Shown here: positions 37,877 through 47,061 of the stretch, one piece after another
Position numbering within the stretch: the first letter of the stretch is position 1
Layout: each line of letters begins with the position of its first letter
DNA from: Lusitaniella coriacea LEGE 07157
GTDB taxonomy: Bacteria; Cyanobacteriota; Cyanobacteriia; Cyanobacteriales; Spirulinaceae
Direction: 5' to 3'
Assembly (NCBI RefSeq): GCF_015207425.1
Contig: NZ_JADEWZ010000030.1
Span: forward strand, 1-62,881
DNA length: 62,881 bases
Position numbers and translations under genes: made by a program
Notes under the pieces: model-generated
Told to the model about the DNA's origin: nothing
Seen by the model: the letters and a program-made list of their open reading frames with translations, nothing else
Database searches by the model: none

Positions 37877-40075
37877 CTATAAAACTTGAATGCGTTTTTT
37901 CTCATCAGTCATCGGCATAACACGACCAATAATTTCAGCCTGTTGATATCCCGCATTCTGCAAAGCAATTAAGCAATGATCTGCTTGTTCTCTTGGAAGA
38001 CTAGCTAATAACCCTCCTGAAGTTTGTGGATCGAATAATAAGGGATATTTTAGTAATAAAGCGGTCTTAAAATCTCGATCGATAAACGATTCTGCGTGTA
38101 AATTTTGCGGTTGAAGAGAGCTAATTATTCCTTTTTGAATTGTTTCGATCGCGCCATTGAGTATGGGGACTTTTTCTAAATTCAATTCAACAGCAACATC
38201 AGACCCTCGAACCATTTCTAATAAATGTCCAATTAGACCAAACCCCGTGACATCAGTACAAGCAGTTGTGCCGTATTCAGACAGAATTTTAGCGGCAGTT
38301 TGATTGGAGAGAAGCATCGATTCAATTGCTTTTTCAATCCACCGTCCCTTAGCTTGGTAGCGCATATCCGCAGCAAAAAGAGTTCCCGTTCCAATTGCTT
38401 TAGTTAATACCAAAACTTGTTCGGGTTTCATGCCATTTTTTTGCCATAATTTGTCTCGCGAAACAAATCCATTACAAGCAATTCCTAAAGCCAGTTCCGA
38501 TCCCTCAGTCGTATGTCCCCCCACCAAAGGCGTTTGGCACTGTTGCAATACTTTTGTTACGCCACAGAGCAGTTGATATAAAGTCTCTTCAATCTTGGTT
38601 TCTATGCCGTGGGGAATTGTCACGGTAACCAGTGCGCTATAGGGAGTTGCTCCCATTGCAAAAATATCGCTTAAACTGTGGTGAGTGGCAATTTGACCAA
38701 AAACAAACGGATCGTCAATTAAAGTACTAAAAGAATCGATAGTGTGTACGAGAAGTTGATGGGGAGGAAGTTGAATGACTGCGGCATCATCCGGTTGGTC
38801 GAGTCCAATAATGATATTTGAATTTTCAATTTTAGGCAAACGATTTAACACATTTTGAAGGGTTGTACTTCCCACTTTGGAACCGCACCCGGCGCAATAA
38901 ATTAAGGGCTTTTCCTGAGATTTTGTTGTGGAAGAAGCAGGCATTTGAGGTAAATCTTCAAAGCGACGCATAAATTTACGATCGATGCGATCTTTCCAAC
39001 GCCAAAAAAGGGACGATTGCCAACCCCAATTTCCCCAGGACGCGAGCGCGCGCCGATCTCCCGTTCCAATCAAAGCTAAGATGCGTTTTTGTGGAATATA
39101 AGATTTCAAAGGTTTTCCCGCGATCGCGCGATGTAGGTTCTCAAAGAGTGGTTTCCCTTGACGCACCGCAAAAACCCCCGCCTTGGGACGCGGATGCTGT
39201 TGCAACGTCGCAATATCTCCACTGGCAAAAATATGAGGGTGAGAGGTCGATTGCAGGGTTTCCTTGATGAGAATGAATCCCCGCGAGTTGGTTTGTATCC
39301 CAGAAGCCTCAATCCAAGAGGGTGCGGAGGCTTGCGTCACCCAAAAGACGCGATCGCACTTAACGCTCAATCCAGACTCGCAAATCACGCGATCGCGCGC
39401 CACTTCCTTTACATTTTCCGATAAATGGAGGCAAACCCCGCGCTGCTGTAGGATTTTAAACAATCGCTTCCGAACCCACTGATTGTGATTCGGTAAAAGT
39501 TCGCGATCGCGGTGGAATAAATGAATTTCAATGTTTTTGAGGCGTTGATGCATATTTAGCGCCAATTCGACTCCCCCCGCACCGCCACCCACAATTCCCA
39601 CGCGAAAGGAACCTTCGGGAGACTCTTGAACCTCCTTAATGACCCGATTCCACGCCTCGAGAAACAGAGGAACGGGTTTGGCGGGAATGGCATAGCGATC
39701 CGCACCCAAAACCGAATCCATTGCTGGCGTACTGCCAATATCGATGGATAAATAATCAAACGCAACAGGAGGACGATTCGCGCATGAAACCTGGTTTTGA
39801 GTCAAATTCAAGCCGATCGCGCGATCGCGGTAAAATTGCGCCCCCGCAAACCGTGCCAAACGCCCTAAATCGATGTGCGTCTCGTCGTAACTATAAAATC
39901 CTGCAACATGACCGGGCAACATTCCCGAATAAGGCGTATGGGACGTATCGGAAATCAAAGTCAGTCGAACGCCGGGAATCGGTTTCATCCCCAACATCTT
40001 CAGCGCGATCGCGTGGCTGTGACCCCCACCCACCAAAACGAGATCCGCTACAATCGGTTCAATGGCTTGCTGCAT
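37877..40075 (-). CDS. selD: Flavin-dependent oxidoreductase / selenide, water dikinase fusion (SelD)
   Basis: Residues 1-375 form an NDH-2-like pyridine-nucleotide-disulfide oxidoreductase with two dinucleotide loops (LVLVGGGHSHAIA at 13-25, VGIVGGGAGGVELA at 159-172) and the FAD-site ASGDIA near 285. Residues 390-732 form SelD, which makes selenophosphate from selenide and ATP. Its catalytic Cys is Cys397 in YCAGCGSK, followed by Lys400; the second cysteine of the E. coli motif is Ser399 here, which is not essential in known enzymes. ATP/Mg motifs GLDQPDDAAV, VHTIDSF and GGHTTEGSE are present. This domain order is known in cyanobacteria; the oxidoreductase may supply reduced selenium (inference). 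No selenocysteine genes are nearby; use in selenouridine tRNA is possible. Confidence 0.92.
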   Translation of the reverse strand: MQQAIEPIVADLVLVGGGHSHAIALKMLGMKPIPGVRLTLISDTSHTPYSGMLPGHVAGFYSYDETHIDLGRLARFAGAQFYRDRAIGLNLTQNQVSCANRPPVAFDYLSIDIGSTPAMDSVLGADRYAIPAKPVPLFLEAWNRVIKEVQESPEGSFRVGIVGGGAGGVELALNMHQRLKNIEIHLFHRDRELLPNHNQWVRKRLFKILQQRGVCLHLSENVKEVARDRVICESGLSVKCDRVFWVTQASAPSWIEASGIQTNSRGFILIKETLQSTSHPHIFASGDIATLQQHPRPKAGVFAVRQGKPLFENLHRAIAGKPLKSYIPQKRILALIGTGDRRALASWGNWGWQSSLFWRWKDRIDRKFMRRFEDLPQMPASSTTKSQEKPLIYCAGCGSKVGSTTLQNVLNRLPKIENSNIIIGLDQPDDAAVIQLPPHQLLVHTIDSFSTLIDDPFVFGQIATHHSLSDIFAMGATPYSALVTVTIPHGIETKIEETLYQLLCGVTKVLQQCQTPLVGGHTTEGSELALGIACNGFVSRDKLWQKNGMKPEQVLVLTKAIGTGTLFAADMRYQAKGRWIEKAIESMLLSNQTAAKILSEYGTTACTDVTGFGLIGHLLEMVRGSDVAVELNLEKVPILNGAIETIQKGIISSLQPQNLHAESFIDRDFKTALLLKYPLLFDPQTSGGLLASLPREQADHCLIALQNAGYQQAEIIGRVMPMTDEKKRIQVL

Positions 40076-40161
40076 AAGAACTTTGTCGGTTTTTCGCTTG
40101 AGCCGCTCGGCTTCAATTATTAACTAATGTAACAATAATGCCGTCATGCCGTCTTAACAGC

Positions 40162-40190
40162 TTGACAGCCTTGGGCAAACCCGATAAGCT
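40162..40190 (+). promoter_or_regulatory. Possible sigma-70-type promoter
   Basis: TTGACA at 40162-40167, a 17-base spacer and TAAGCT at 40185-40190. The -35 box is perfect and the -10 box weak. It lies about 38 bases upstream of the ribbon-helix-helix gene start and points toward it. Confidence 0.4.
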
Positions 40191-40227
40191 TGCATAGCAT
40201 ACCCGGGTAAACACCTTAGATAAAGAG

Positions 40228-40578
40228 ATGCAAGACAAGCAGAAGGTCACACTATATCTCCCACCCAGAGTTCACCGCCAGCTCAAAATTAGAGCGGCAG
40301 TAGATGTAGAATCGATGTCATCGATGGTAGAAAAAGCAGTCCAGTTTTATCTACAACATCCAGAGGTGGTAGAAGAAGTCGAAGCCTCCTACGGGAAAAC
40401 CCATCAAATTTACACCTGTCCGGAGTGTAACAGCTCCCTAGTAGAGAGAGAGGGTGAATTGGTTTCTCTCAAGAACCAACCTGGTGTCTTGTGTGATGAA
40501 GTTCCTGTGGAGAAAGTGCGAGAAAAAATCTGCTCGCATTCCAATCTTCAAGGAGAAGAGGAATTAGTTCCCTGTTAA
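40228..40578 (+). CDS. Ribbon-helix-helix protein with C-terminal zinc-binding motif
   Basis: A 116-residue probable DNA-binding protein. The N terminus KVTLYLPPRVHRQLKIRAAV followed by SMSSMVEKAVQFYL is a ribbon-helix-helix dimer fold. The middle has YTCPECNSSL, a CxxC knuckle, with further cysteines at CDEV and CSHS that could complete a metal site. No toxin gene follows; the next gene is ycf46, 74 bases on and in the same orientation, so a linked transcription unit is likely. It may autoregulate or regulate ycf46 (inference). The ATG follows AAAGAG closely. Confidence 0.75.
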   Translation: MQDKQKVTLYLPPRVHRQLKIRAAVDVESMSSMVEKAVQFYLQHPEVVEEVEASYGKTHQIYTCPECNSSLVEREGELVSLKNQPGVLCDEVPVEKVREKICSHSNLQGEEELVPC

Positions 40579-40652
40579 AGGAGCAACGGCAGAACCGAAA
40601 CGAAAGATGACGAGGTTAGGGATTGTACCGTATTTGATGTAGGTCGATGGTC

Positions 40653-42164
40653 ATGAAAGAAGAGCTAAATATACTCATACAAGCTCAATATCCCCTCATT
40701 TACCTCGTAACGCCGGAAGAGGAAAGAGCGGAACGCGCGATCGCCAAGATCGCACAAATGAAGACACAGCATCGGCGAGTCTTTGTTTGGACCGTTACTC
40801 ACGGCATTGTCGAATACGGTCAACCTCGCCAAGCCACGCAGCACAACACCGTATCGCCCGAAGCGGCAATACAATGGGTCGTGCAACAACGGGAACCCGG
40901 AATTTTCATCTTCAAGGATTTACATCCTTTCATTGATGCACCCGCCACCACCCGATGGCTCAGAGACGCGATCGCCAGCTTCAAAGGGACAGAAAAAATC
41001 ATTATTCTCATGTCCCCCTTCCAACAAGTCCCCATCGAGCTGGAAAAAGACGTTGTTGTTCTCGACTTTTCCCTACCCAATATGGCAGAGCTGAACCAGG
41101 TGCTATCTTGCCAATTGGAACAAACTAAAACCAGGCGGACAACGACTGAAGTCAGGGAAAAACTTCTCAAAGCCGCTCTAGGACTGACAAAAGACGAGGC
41201 AGAAAAAGTCTACCGCAAAGCCTACGTCAAAGCAGGTCGCCTAACAGAAAATGAAGTTGACATCATTCTCTCTGAGAAAAAGCAACTGATTCGTCGCAAC
41301 GGCATCCTAGAATACATTGAAGAAGACGAAACCCTTAATTCCGTTGGCGGCTTAGAGTCCCTTAAAGTATGGCTCAAGCAGCGCTCTAACGCTTTCACCG
41401 AGCGAGCGAGAGAATACGGTTTGCCCCAGCCCAAAGGAATGTTAATTCTTGGCGTTCCCGGATGCGGTAAATCCCTCATCGCCAAAACCACCGCTCGTCT
41501 TTGGGGTCTACCCCTCCTCCGCTTAGACATGGGGCGCGTTTACGACGGCTCAATGGTCGGTCGTTCCGAAGCTAACTTGCGCAACGCCCTCAAAACAGCA
41601 GAATCAATCTCCCCTGCTCTCCTCTTCATTGACGAACTAGACAAAGCCTTTGCAGGAGGTACGGGTTCCTCTGATTCTGATGGCGGAACATCAAGCCGCA
41701 TCTTTGGCTCATTCTTGACTTGGATGCAAGAAAAGACATCCCCCGTCTTCGTAATGGCAACCGCCAACCGCATAGAACGCCTTCCTGGAGAATTTTTACG
41801 CAAAGGACGTTTTGATGAAATCTTCTTCGTCGATTTGCCCAATCCAGAAGAGCGCCAAGCAATCTATACCATTCATCTTGGCAAGCGACGCAACGACATC
41901 TCTCGTTTCGACCTAGAGCAACTTGCCAAAATGTCAGAAGGTTTTTCTGGGGCAGAGATAGAACAGGCAATTATCGCTGCGATGTACGAAGCATTCGCTC
42001 AAGAGCGCGAATTCACTCAGCTAGATATTATTGCCGCTCTTAAAGCAACACAACCTCTATCCCGGACTATGACCGAGCAGGTCACCGCCCTGAGAGATTG
42101 GGCGAGGCAACGAGCGCGACCTGCCGCAGCATCCATTGCAGAATACCTGCAATTGGAGTCCTAA
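40653..42164 (+). CDS. ycf46: Ycf46-type AAA+ ATPase
   Basis: AAA+ ATPase conserved in cyanobacteria and some algal plastids; linked experimentally to CO2 use in Synechocystis, mechanism unsettled. N-terminal domain (1-230) starts KEELNILIQAQYPLIYLVTP. AAA core: Walker A GVPGCGKS (267-274), Walker B LLFIDELD (323-330), sensor-1 ATANR, arginine-finger region RKGRFDE and a C-terminal lid with GFSGAEIEQAI. The ATG at 40653 has AGG nine bases upstream and matches the family start; an ATG two codons earlier overlaps this spacing less well. Sits between the RHH gene and ycf35. Confidence 0.93.
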   Translation: MKEELNILIQAQYPLIYLVTPEEERAERAIAKIAQMKTQHRRVFVWTVTHGIVEYGQPRQATQHNTVSPEAAIQWVVQQREPGIFIFKDLHPFIDAPATTRWLRDAIASFKGTEKIIILMSPFQQVPIELEKDVVVLDFSLPNMAELNQVLSCQLEQTKTRRTTTEVREKLLKAALGLTKDEAEKVYRKAYVKAGRLTENEVDIILSEKKQLIRRNGILEYIEEDETLNSVGGLESLKVWLKQRSNAFTERAREYGLPQPKGMLILGVPGCGKSLIAKTTARLWGLPLLRLDMGRVYDGSMVGRSEANLRNALKTAESISPALLFIDELDKAFAGGTGSSDSDGGTSSRIFGSFLTWMQEKTSPVFVMATANRIERLPGEFLRKGRFDEIFFVDLPNPEERQAIYTIHLGKRRNDISRFDLEQLAKMSEGFSGAEIEQAIIAAMYEAFAQEREFTQLDIIAALKATQPLSRTMTEQVTALRDWARQRARPAAASIAEYLQLES

Positions 42165-42199
42165 CACAGGCTTTCTCCTGCATCCCAACAGGCGGAAAG

Positions 42200-42255
42200 G
42201 CTAGCAACCGAAAACTGCTAGCAGCACAACAAAAAAATACTACTTTTAGAAGTAG
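42200..42255 (+). promoter_or_regulatory. Two inverted repeats in the ycf46-ycf35 spacer
   Basis: GCTAGCA (42200-42206) pairs with TGCTAGC (42216-42222), and CTACTT (42240-42245) pairs with AAGTAG (42250-42255). Neither is followed by a T-run long enough to terminate, so they more likely shape the ycf35 leader RNA or bind a regulator. Confidence 0.4.
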
Positions 42256-42306
42256 GTTCAATTCAAACAAACAACTTGTCGTTTTTAGTATCGAGAGGAA
42301 ATCCAA

Positions 42307-42660
42307 ATGTCTCATTTCAGCACTCTTCGGACCAAGATTAGCGATGTCGAAATCCTGAAAGCCTCTTTGCGCGATTTGGGGATTACGACCAAAACCGAGG
42401 CTGACGTTCGCGGCTATAACGGTCAGCGCGTTCGTGCGGACCTCGTTGCAGTTCTGGATGGCGAATACGACCTCGGCTGGTCTTGCAATAGCGATGGAAC
42501 CTACGATTTGATTGCAGACCTTTGGGGTGTTGCTAAAAAGCACAACCAAACCGAACTGATTAACGCGATTAACCAAAAGTATGCAGTTAACAAAACCTTG
42601 ACAGAAGTGAAGCAACGCGGTTTGCAAGGCGCTAATGTCAAGTTGGTGTTACAAAAGTAG
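42307..42660 (+). CDS. ycf35: Ycf35 / DUF1257 protein
   Basis: A 117-residue protein with the family start MSHFSTLRTKISDVEILKAS, then ADVRGYNGQRVRADLVAVL and the C-terminal EVKQRGLQGANVKLVLQ. Conserved in cyanobacteria and red-algal plastids, function unknown. Soluble, no signal peptide. GAGAGGAAATCCAA before the ATG is a strong ribosome binding site. It is 142 bases after ycf46 and is followed by a terminator, so it closes the RHH-ycf46-ycf35 group. Confidence 0.93.
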   Translation: MSHFSTLRTKISDVEILKASLRDLGITTKTEADVRGYNGQRVRADLVAVLDGEYDLGWSCNSDGTYDLIADLWGVAKKHNQTELINAINQKYAVNKTLTEVKQRGLQGANVKLVLQK

Positions 42661-42687
42661 TAATTTGGAGCGCGTTCCCAAGCTTGT

Positions 42688-42720
42688 GGGTTGACCTTTC
42701 GGGGGTTAACCCCTTTTTTC
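42688..42720 (+). terminator. Rho-independent terminator after ycf35
   Basis: GGGTTGAC and GTTAACCC form an 8-bp stem (one G-T pair) around a 9-base loop, followed by CTTTTTT. A competing palindrome GGGGTTAACCCC lies in the same place. It begins 28 bases after the ycf35 stop. Confidence 0.8.
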
Positions 42721-42853
42721 TTTATTCCCTTCAGTCGTTCATACTGAGGGGAATTTATTATATAAGCACTCAGCTTCCTACAACGCTATGTTCAAAAGCT
42801 GAATGCTATGCCTACCTTAATGCGTAGTGCTATAAACCCCAAAATTTACACTA

Positions 42854-43471
42854 ATGAAACCTGAACTCATCGCCCTCGGACAATATTTAGCCGGACAATT
42901 TGATAATCGCGAACAAGCATTAGCCGAACCCGCTTGGTACGTTCATCTCCACCTTTGGAAACGCCCCGTCCCCTTATTTTTGGATGACAGTATTACGCTG
43001 TTTGCCGAACAGGCGAACATCGTTAATTTGAATCAGCCTTATCGCCCTCGCTTGTTAAGACTTAGAGAGAATCCGAGGAACGCCGCAACTTTACAGGTCG
43101 AATACTATATGTTCAAGAATATTGAAGTCGTGCGAGGTGCGGGTCAAGACCCAAGCGCGTTGCAGCACCTTACCCCAGAAGAGGTTGAGTTTCTCCCCGG
43201 ATGTACCTTAGAGATTCAAGTCGAGAAAATTAGTACCGCTCAATATCGGTTCCGTACTAACCATTCTCCCGACTCTCGTTGCTCCTTTACCTATCAGGGC
43301 AATCAATATCAAGTTTCTTTAGGCTTTGAGGTTACCCCTGACGAACTGCTCGTTTACGATAGAGGAATTGACCCCACAACAGGCAAAGCCATTTGGGGCG
43401 CGTTACTCGGACCATTTCGTTTTACAAAACGCCAAGATTTTTCCAACGAGTTGTTTGTTAAGTCTTTTTAG
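42854..43471 (+). CDS. CpcT/CpeT-family phycobiliprotein bilin lyase
   Basis: Member of the CpeT/CpcT family (PF06206-type). CpcT attaches phycocyanobilin to Cys153 of the phycocyanin beta subunit in the phycobilisome. Family features: EPAWYVHLHLWKRPVP near 25-40, RPRLLRLRENPRNAATLQVEYY near 64-85, LPGCTLEIQ near 113-121 and the C-terminal VYDRGIDPTTGKAIWGALLGPF. Length of 205 is normal. No phycobiliprotein genes are in the window. It overlaps the convergent STAS gene by four bases. Confidence 0.9.
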   Translation: MKPELIALGQYLAGQFDNREQALAEPAWYVHLHLWKRPVPLFLDDSITLFAEQANIVNLNQPYRPRLLRLRENPRNAATLQVEYYMFKNIEVVRGAGQDPSALQHLTPEEVEFLPGCTLEIQVEKISTAQYRFRTNHSPDSRCSFTYQGNQYQVSLGFEVTPDELLVYDRGIDPTTGKAIWGALLGPFRFTKRQDFSNELFVKSF

Positions 43472-43836
43472 GAGGTCATACTGCGGGATGTCCCATCAAG
43501 TGCTTCTTCTTCTGTTTCATAAATCTCAAAAACTGAGTCCATCATTGTCACTTCAAAGACTAGCTTTGCTTCAGGATGGACGTTACAAATACGAAATGTT
43601 CCTTTGACTTTATCTGCATCTCGCATTCCAGCAACTAGCGAGGTCAAGCCCGAACTATCAATAAAGTTCACTTGACTGAGATTGACAATGACGTGGGGGC
43701 TAAGTTTGGAAATACACTCCTGTAGCTTTAAACGAAATTGCCAAGCAGTGGTAATATCCAAACGTCCGCTGGGCGATAGGATGATGACTGTTTTGCCATC
43801 TTGAGTTGTATGGGTTTTTTGTTCGATGTGAATCAC
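43468..43836 (-). CDS. STAS-domain protein (anti-sigma factor antagonist-like)
   Basis: A 122-residue single STAS domain. The phosphorylatable serine region VNFIDSSGLTSLVAG (56-70) is intact, so partner-switching control by a serine kinase is plausible. No kinase (RsbW-like) or phosphatase gene is next to it. The start is GTG at 43836; no ATG is available before the domain. Its 3' end overlaps the bilin-lyase gene end by four bases in convergent orientation. Confidence 0.87.
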   Translation of the reverse strand: MIHIEQKTHTTQDGKTVIILSPSGRLDITTAWQFRLKLQECISKLSPHVIVNLSQVNFIDSSGLTSLVAGMRDADKVKGTFRICNVHPEAKLVFEVTMMDSVFEIYETEEEALDGTSRSMTS

Positions 43837-43979
43837 TCGTTTAATTCGCCTCTAGAATTCAAGCAGCAACTCCAGTGTAGGGATGATATTGAACTCGCTC
43901 TGTTGTAACAATTACTTCTATAAATTGCGAGCTTATCTTTAGTATCCCTATCGAGGGTATTGTAACTCAGAACTTTCTG

Positions 43980-45017
43980 CTAGGCAGAGGGTTGCCAATT
44001 CGCCCAATCTTGTGGCTTGAGAAAGACTTCGTATAATTCGGCTTCTGGGGTGTTGGGTTGGGGCTGATAGCCGTATTCCCAGCGTACTAGGGGGGGCAAT
44101 GACATGAGGATGGATTCGGTGCGACCGTTGGTTTGCAGCCCAAAAATAGTTCCTCGGTCGTAAACGAGATTAAATTCTACGTATCGCCCGCGTCGATAGA
44201 GTTGGAAGTTGCGTTCGCGATCGCGGTATTCTGTTTGATGGCGTTTTTGCGCGATCGGTAAATAAGCCGGAAGAAACGAGCGACCGCAATCGGTCACAAA
44301 AGCAAATAACTCTTCCCAACTGCGTTGGGGAGGCACTCCCAATTCCTTGCTGTAAGCGGCTGCGGACTTATCTACATGAGGACCTCGATAAAGCTCCCCT
44401 CGTCCGTCTTGATAGTCAAAAAACAGTCCTCCCACTCCGCGCATTTCTTGACGGTGTTTGAGGTAGAAATATTCATCGCACCAGCGCTTAAAAACTTTGT
44501 AATAATGAGAATTGTGGCGATCGCAAGCGCCCTTGAACGTGCGGTGAAAATGGGCAGCATCCTCAGCAAAAGGATAATACGGGGTTAAATCCGCGCCGCC
44601 GCCAAACCACCAAACCGGTCCTGCTTCAAAATAGCGATAATTGAGGTGAACCGTTGGTACGTAAGGATTGCGAGGATGGAGAACCATTGAAGTCCCCGTC
44701 GCAAAAAAACCATGACCGTCTGCTTCTGGGCGTTGTTTGAGGATGGAAGGCGGTAATTGTTCGCCCCAAACTTCAGAAAAATTCACACCTCCCTGTTCAA
44801 AAACATTGCCTTCTCGCAGAACGCGAGAACGACCGCCTCCCCCTTCTTCTCTCTCCCAAGAGTCTTCTTGAAACGTGTTGCCAGCGTCCAACTGTTCGAG
44901 TGCAGTACAAATCTCGTCTTGCAATTGCTGCATAAACTCTTTTACGCGCGCTTTCGAGTTAGCGCTAGGCTGAGAACTTTTTTGGGAGGAAATAGCGTCT
45001 ATTGGAGAAACTGTCAT
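43980..45017 (-). CDS. hemF: Oxygen-dependent coproporphyrinogen III oxidase
   Basis: Decarboxylates coproporphyrinogen III to protoporphyrinogen IX using O2, on the route to heme, chlorophyll and bilins. Family blocks: the conserved glycine-rich [14 protein letters not shown] near 54-67, [20 protein letters not shown] near 128-147 and [12 protein letters not shown] near 196-207. The last conserved block, [20 protein letters not shown], is near 278-297. 345 residues, normal. It stands alone, divergent from the SRPBCC gene. Confidence 0.95.
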   Translation of the reverse strand: MTVSPIDAISSQKSSQPSANSKARVKEFMQQLQDEICTALEQLDAGNTFQEDSWEREEGGGGRSRVLREGNVFEQGGVNFSEVWGEQLPPSILKQRPEADGHGFFATGTSMVLHPRNPYVPTVHLNYRYFEAGPVWWFGGGADLTPYYPFAEDAAHFHRTFKGACDRHNSHYYKVFKRWCDEYFYLKHRQEMRGVGGLFFDYQDGRGELYRGPHVDKSAAAYSKELGVPPQRSWEELFAFVTDCGRSFLPAYLPIAQKRHQTEYRDRERNFQLYRRGRYVEFNLVYDRGTIFGLQTNGRTESILMSLPPLVRWEYGYQPQPNTPEAELYEVFLKPQDWANWQPSA

Positions 45018-45227
45018 GGAATTCTAAAAGTTTAAGACTTTTTAATATTGTGTATTGAAACTCATACCCAGACTACCCTGAATTGAGCTGCAATGATTCG
45101 CTCATCATCCTACGAAGAGTAGAGGTTGTGCAACAAGTTGCAAAGTATCCTGTCGAAACACACCGGAGTGCATCCTAATTTTCTTAAAATATAAAACCTG
45201 CTTGGGCGTTGCTAGAGGACGTGCGTA

Positions 45228-45734
45228 ATGATTCTCAACTTTTCCTTTAAACCTATTGCGGATCGATGGACTGCGATATCCAAATTCTCCCTCGACAAAA
45301 CTTATCGAGCTGTTAGTAGCGCAACAGTAGATGTTCTGTGGCAAAAATTAGAAAACTTGGCCGATGTATCTTGGCACCCTCTTTTTTCGAGTACGAATGC
45401 ACCAAGAGGTTTAATTGCCAAACCCGGACTGATTTACCAGGTTGTGACACGCTTAACCCCGATTCCCATCCGAATTTTTGTCGAACGGGTTAAACCCAGA
45501 GAGTTGTTGAGTTTTCGAGCGATCGCAATTCCGGGAATTGAGAACCGAGTTAGCTATCAGGTGGAGTCAACCCTGTGCGGCACGTATATTTCCTACTCTG
45601 TAACGCTTCGAGGCTGGCTTTCTCCTTTGTTGTGGCTGTGGATTCGCCCCTATGTGGCTCGTGTTGCTTCGGAGTTGGCAAATGCAGCGACAGAACGAAT
45701 TAGCGACTGGAGTTTGGGAACGAGAGATTGGTAA
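45228..45734 (+). CDS. SRPBCC-fold (polyketide cyclase/START-like) protein
   Basis: A 168-residue protein with the helix-grip fold pattern: an early VSSATVDVLWQKLENLADVSWH, a middle set of strands around LSFRAIAIPGIENRVSYQVE and a late amphipathic helix (RVASELANAATERISDWS). No catalytic residues can be assigned; it probably binds a hydrophobic ligand. The ATG at 45228 gives about 30 residues before the fold. The 238 bases to mrp hold no clear gene. Confidence 0.7.
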   Translation: MILNFSFKPIADRWTAISKFSLDKTYRAVSSATVDVLWQKLENLADVSWHPLFSSTNAPRGLIAKPGLIYQVVTRLTPIPIRIFVERVKPRELLSFRAIAIPGIENRVSYQVESTLCGTYISYSVTLRGWLSPLLWLWIRPYVARVASELANAATERISDWSLGTRDW

Positions 45735-45972
45735 AAGTCGCCCAAGGAACGATCGAGTCCCACGCTATCCTGAACTCAGCGCAGTACTCCGCCTATTATG
45801 GGTTCTAGTCAACTGGCTACGAAGCAGGAAATCCTTAGAGCGATTTAAGGAATCTCCTTCATACCTGTTAGGGTTGGGTGGAGAGGATGCCAAAATCCCC
45901 CAAGAGATGAGAATGCGGCACATCGCGTAAGCTTGGCGTTGAGTCGTTCACAGACAAATTATTTTTGAAATT

Positions 45973-47037
45973 ATGCTCGATCCTCAATCGGTTTTAGACA
46001 TTCTACAACCCGTTCAAGACCCGGAATTGCAAAAGAGTTTGGTGGATTTAAATATGATCCGCAACGTGCAAATTCAGGGAGGCACTGTTCGTTTTACTTT
46101 AGTGTTAACGACTCCTGCTTGTCCGTTGAGAGAATTTATTGTTGAAGATTGCAAGAAAGCGGTTCGACAACTTCCTGGCGTGGAAGCGGTCGAAGTGGAG
46201 GTAACGGCGGAAACCCCCCAGCAGAAGTCTTTACCGGATCGCCAAGGCATTGATGGGATTAAAAATATCCTGGCAATCTCTAGCGGAAAAGGCGGCGTGG
46301 GCAAGAGTACCGTGGCGACGAATATTGCTGTGGCATTGGCTCAAAGTGGCGCTAAAGTGGGCTTGTTGGATGCGGATATTTACGGTCCAAATGCTCCAAC
46401 AATGCTCGGATTGACCGATGCGAAGGTCATCACCCAAAAAGACGATCGCGGTCAGGATATTTTGGAGCCTGCTTTTAATTACGGGATTAAGATGGTGTCG
46501 ATGGGATTTCTGATCGACCCGGATCAGCCAGTAATGTGGCGCGGTCCCATGCTGAATGGTATTATTCGCCAATTCCTCTATCAGGTGAATTGGGGGGAAT
46601 TGGATTATTTGGTGGTGGATATGCCGCCGGGAACGGGAGACGCGCAATTGACGATGGCGCAGGCGGTTCCGATGGCAGGCGTGGCGATTGTCACGACACC
46701 GCAAACGGTTTCTTTGGTGGATGCTCGTCGGGGATTAAAGATGTTCGAGCAGCTTGGGGTGAAGGTGCTGGGAATTGTTGAGAATATGAGCTATTTTATT
46801 CCGCCAGATTTGCCGGACAAGCGTTACGATCTGTTTGGCTCTGGCGGCGGCGAGAAGACGGCACAGGAATTGCAGGTTCCGATGTTGGGGTGCGTACCGC
46901 TCGAAATTCCCTTGCGAGAAGGCGGCGATCGCGGAATTCCCATTGTTGTTGCTGAACCGGACTCTGCATCGGCAAAAGCCCTAACCGCGATCGCGCAACA
47001 AATTGCTGCTAAAGTCTCAGTAGCAGCCCTTTCTTGA
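45973..47037 (+). CDS. Mrp/NBP35-type iron-sulfur cluster carrier ATPase (ApbC)
   Basis: P-loop carrier that hands 4Fe-4S clusters to apo-proteins. N-terminal MIP18-like domain (1-80) with TPACPLREFI, then the deviant Walker A SSGKGGVGKS (103-112), LDADIYGPNAPTML and VDMPPGTGDAQL. The usual C-terminal CxxC after ENMSYF is absent: the sequence reads ENMSYFIPPDLPDKRYDLFG. This looks like the cyanobacterial branch rather than a defect, but it changes where a cluster could bind. The rodA gene starts 24 bases later, same strand. Confidence 0.92.
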   Translation: MLDPQSVLDILQPVQDPELQKSLVDLNMIRNVQIQGGTVRFTLVLTTPACPLREFIVEDCKKAVRQLPGVEAVEVEVTAETPQQKSLPDRQGIDGIKNILAISSGKGGVGKSTVATNIAVALAQSGAKVGLLDADIYGPNAPTMLGLTDAKVITQKDDRGQDILEPAFNYGIKMVSMGFLIDPDQPVMWRGPMLNGIIRQFLYQVNWGELDYLVVDMPPGTGDAQLTMAQAVPMAGVAIVTTPQTVSLVDARRGLKMFEQLGVKVLGIVENMSYFIPPDLPDKRYDLFGSGGGEKTAQELQVPMLGCVPLEIPLREGGDRGIPIVVAEPDSASAKALTAIAQQIAAKVSVAALS

Positions 47038-47061
47038 TTTTTTAACTCCGAACGATCGGCA

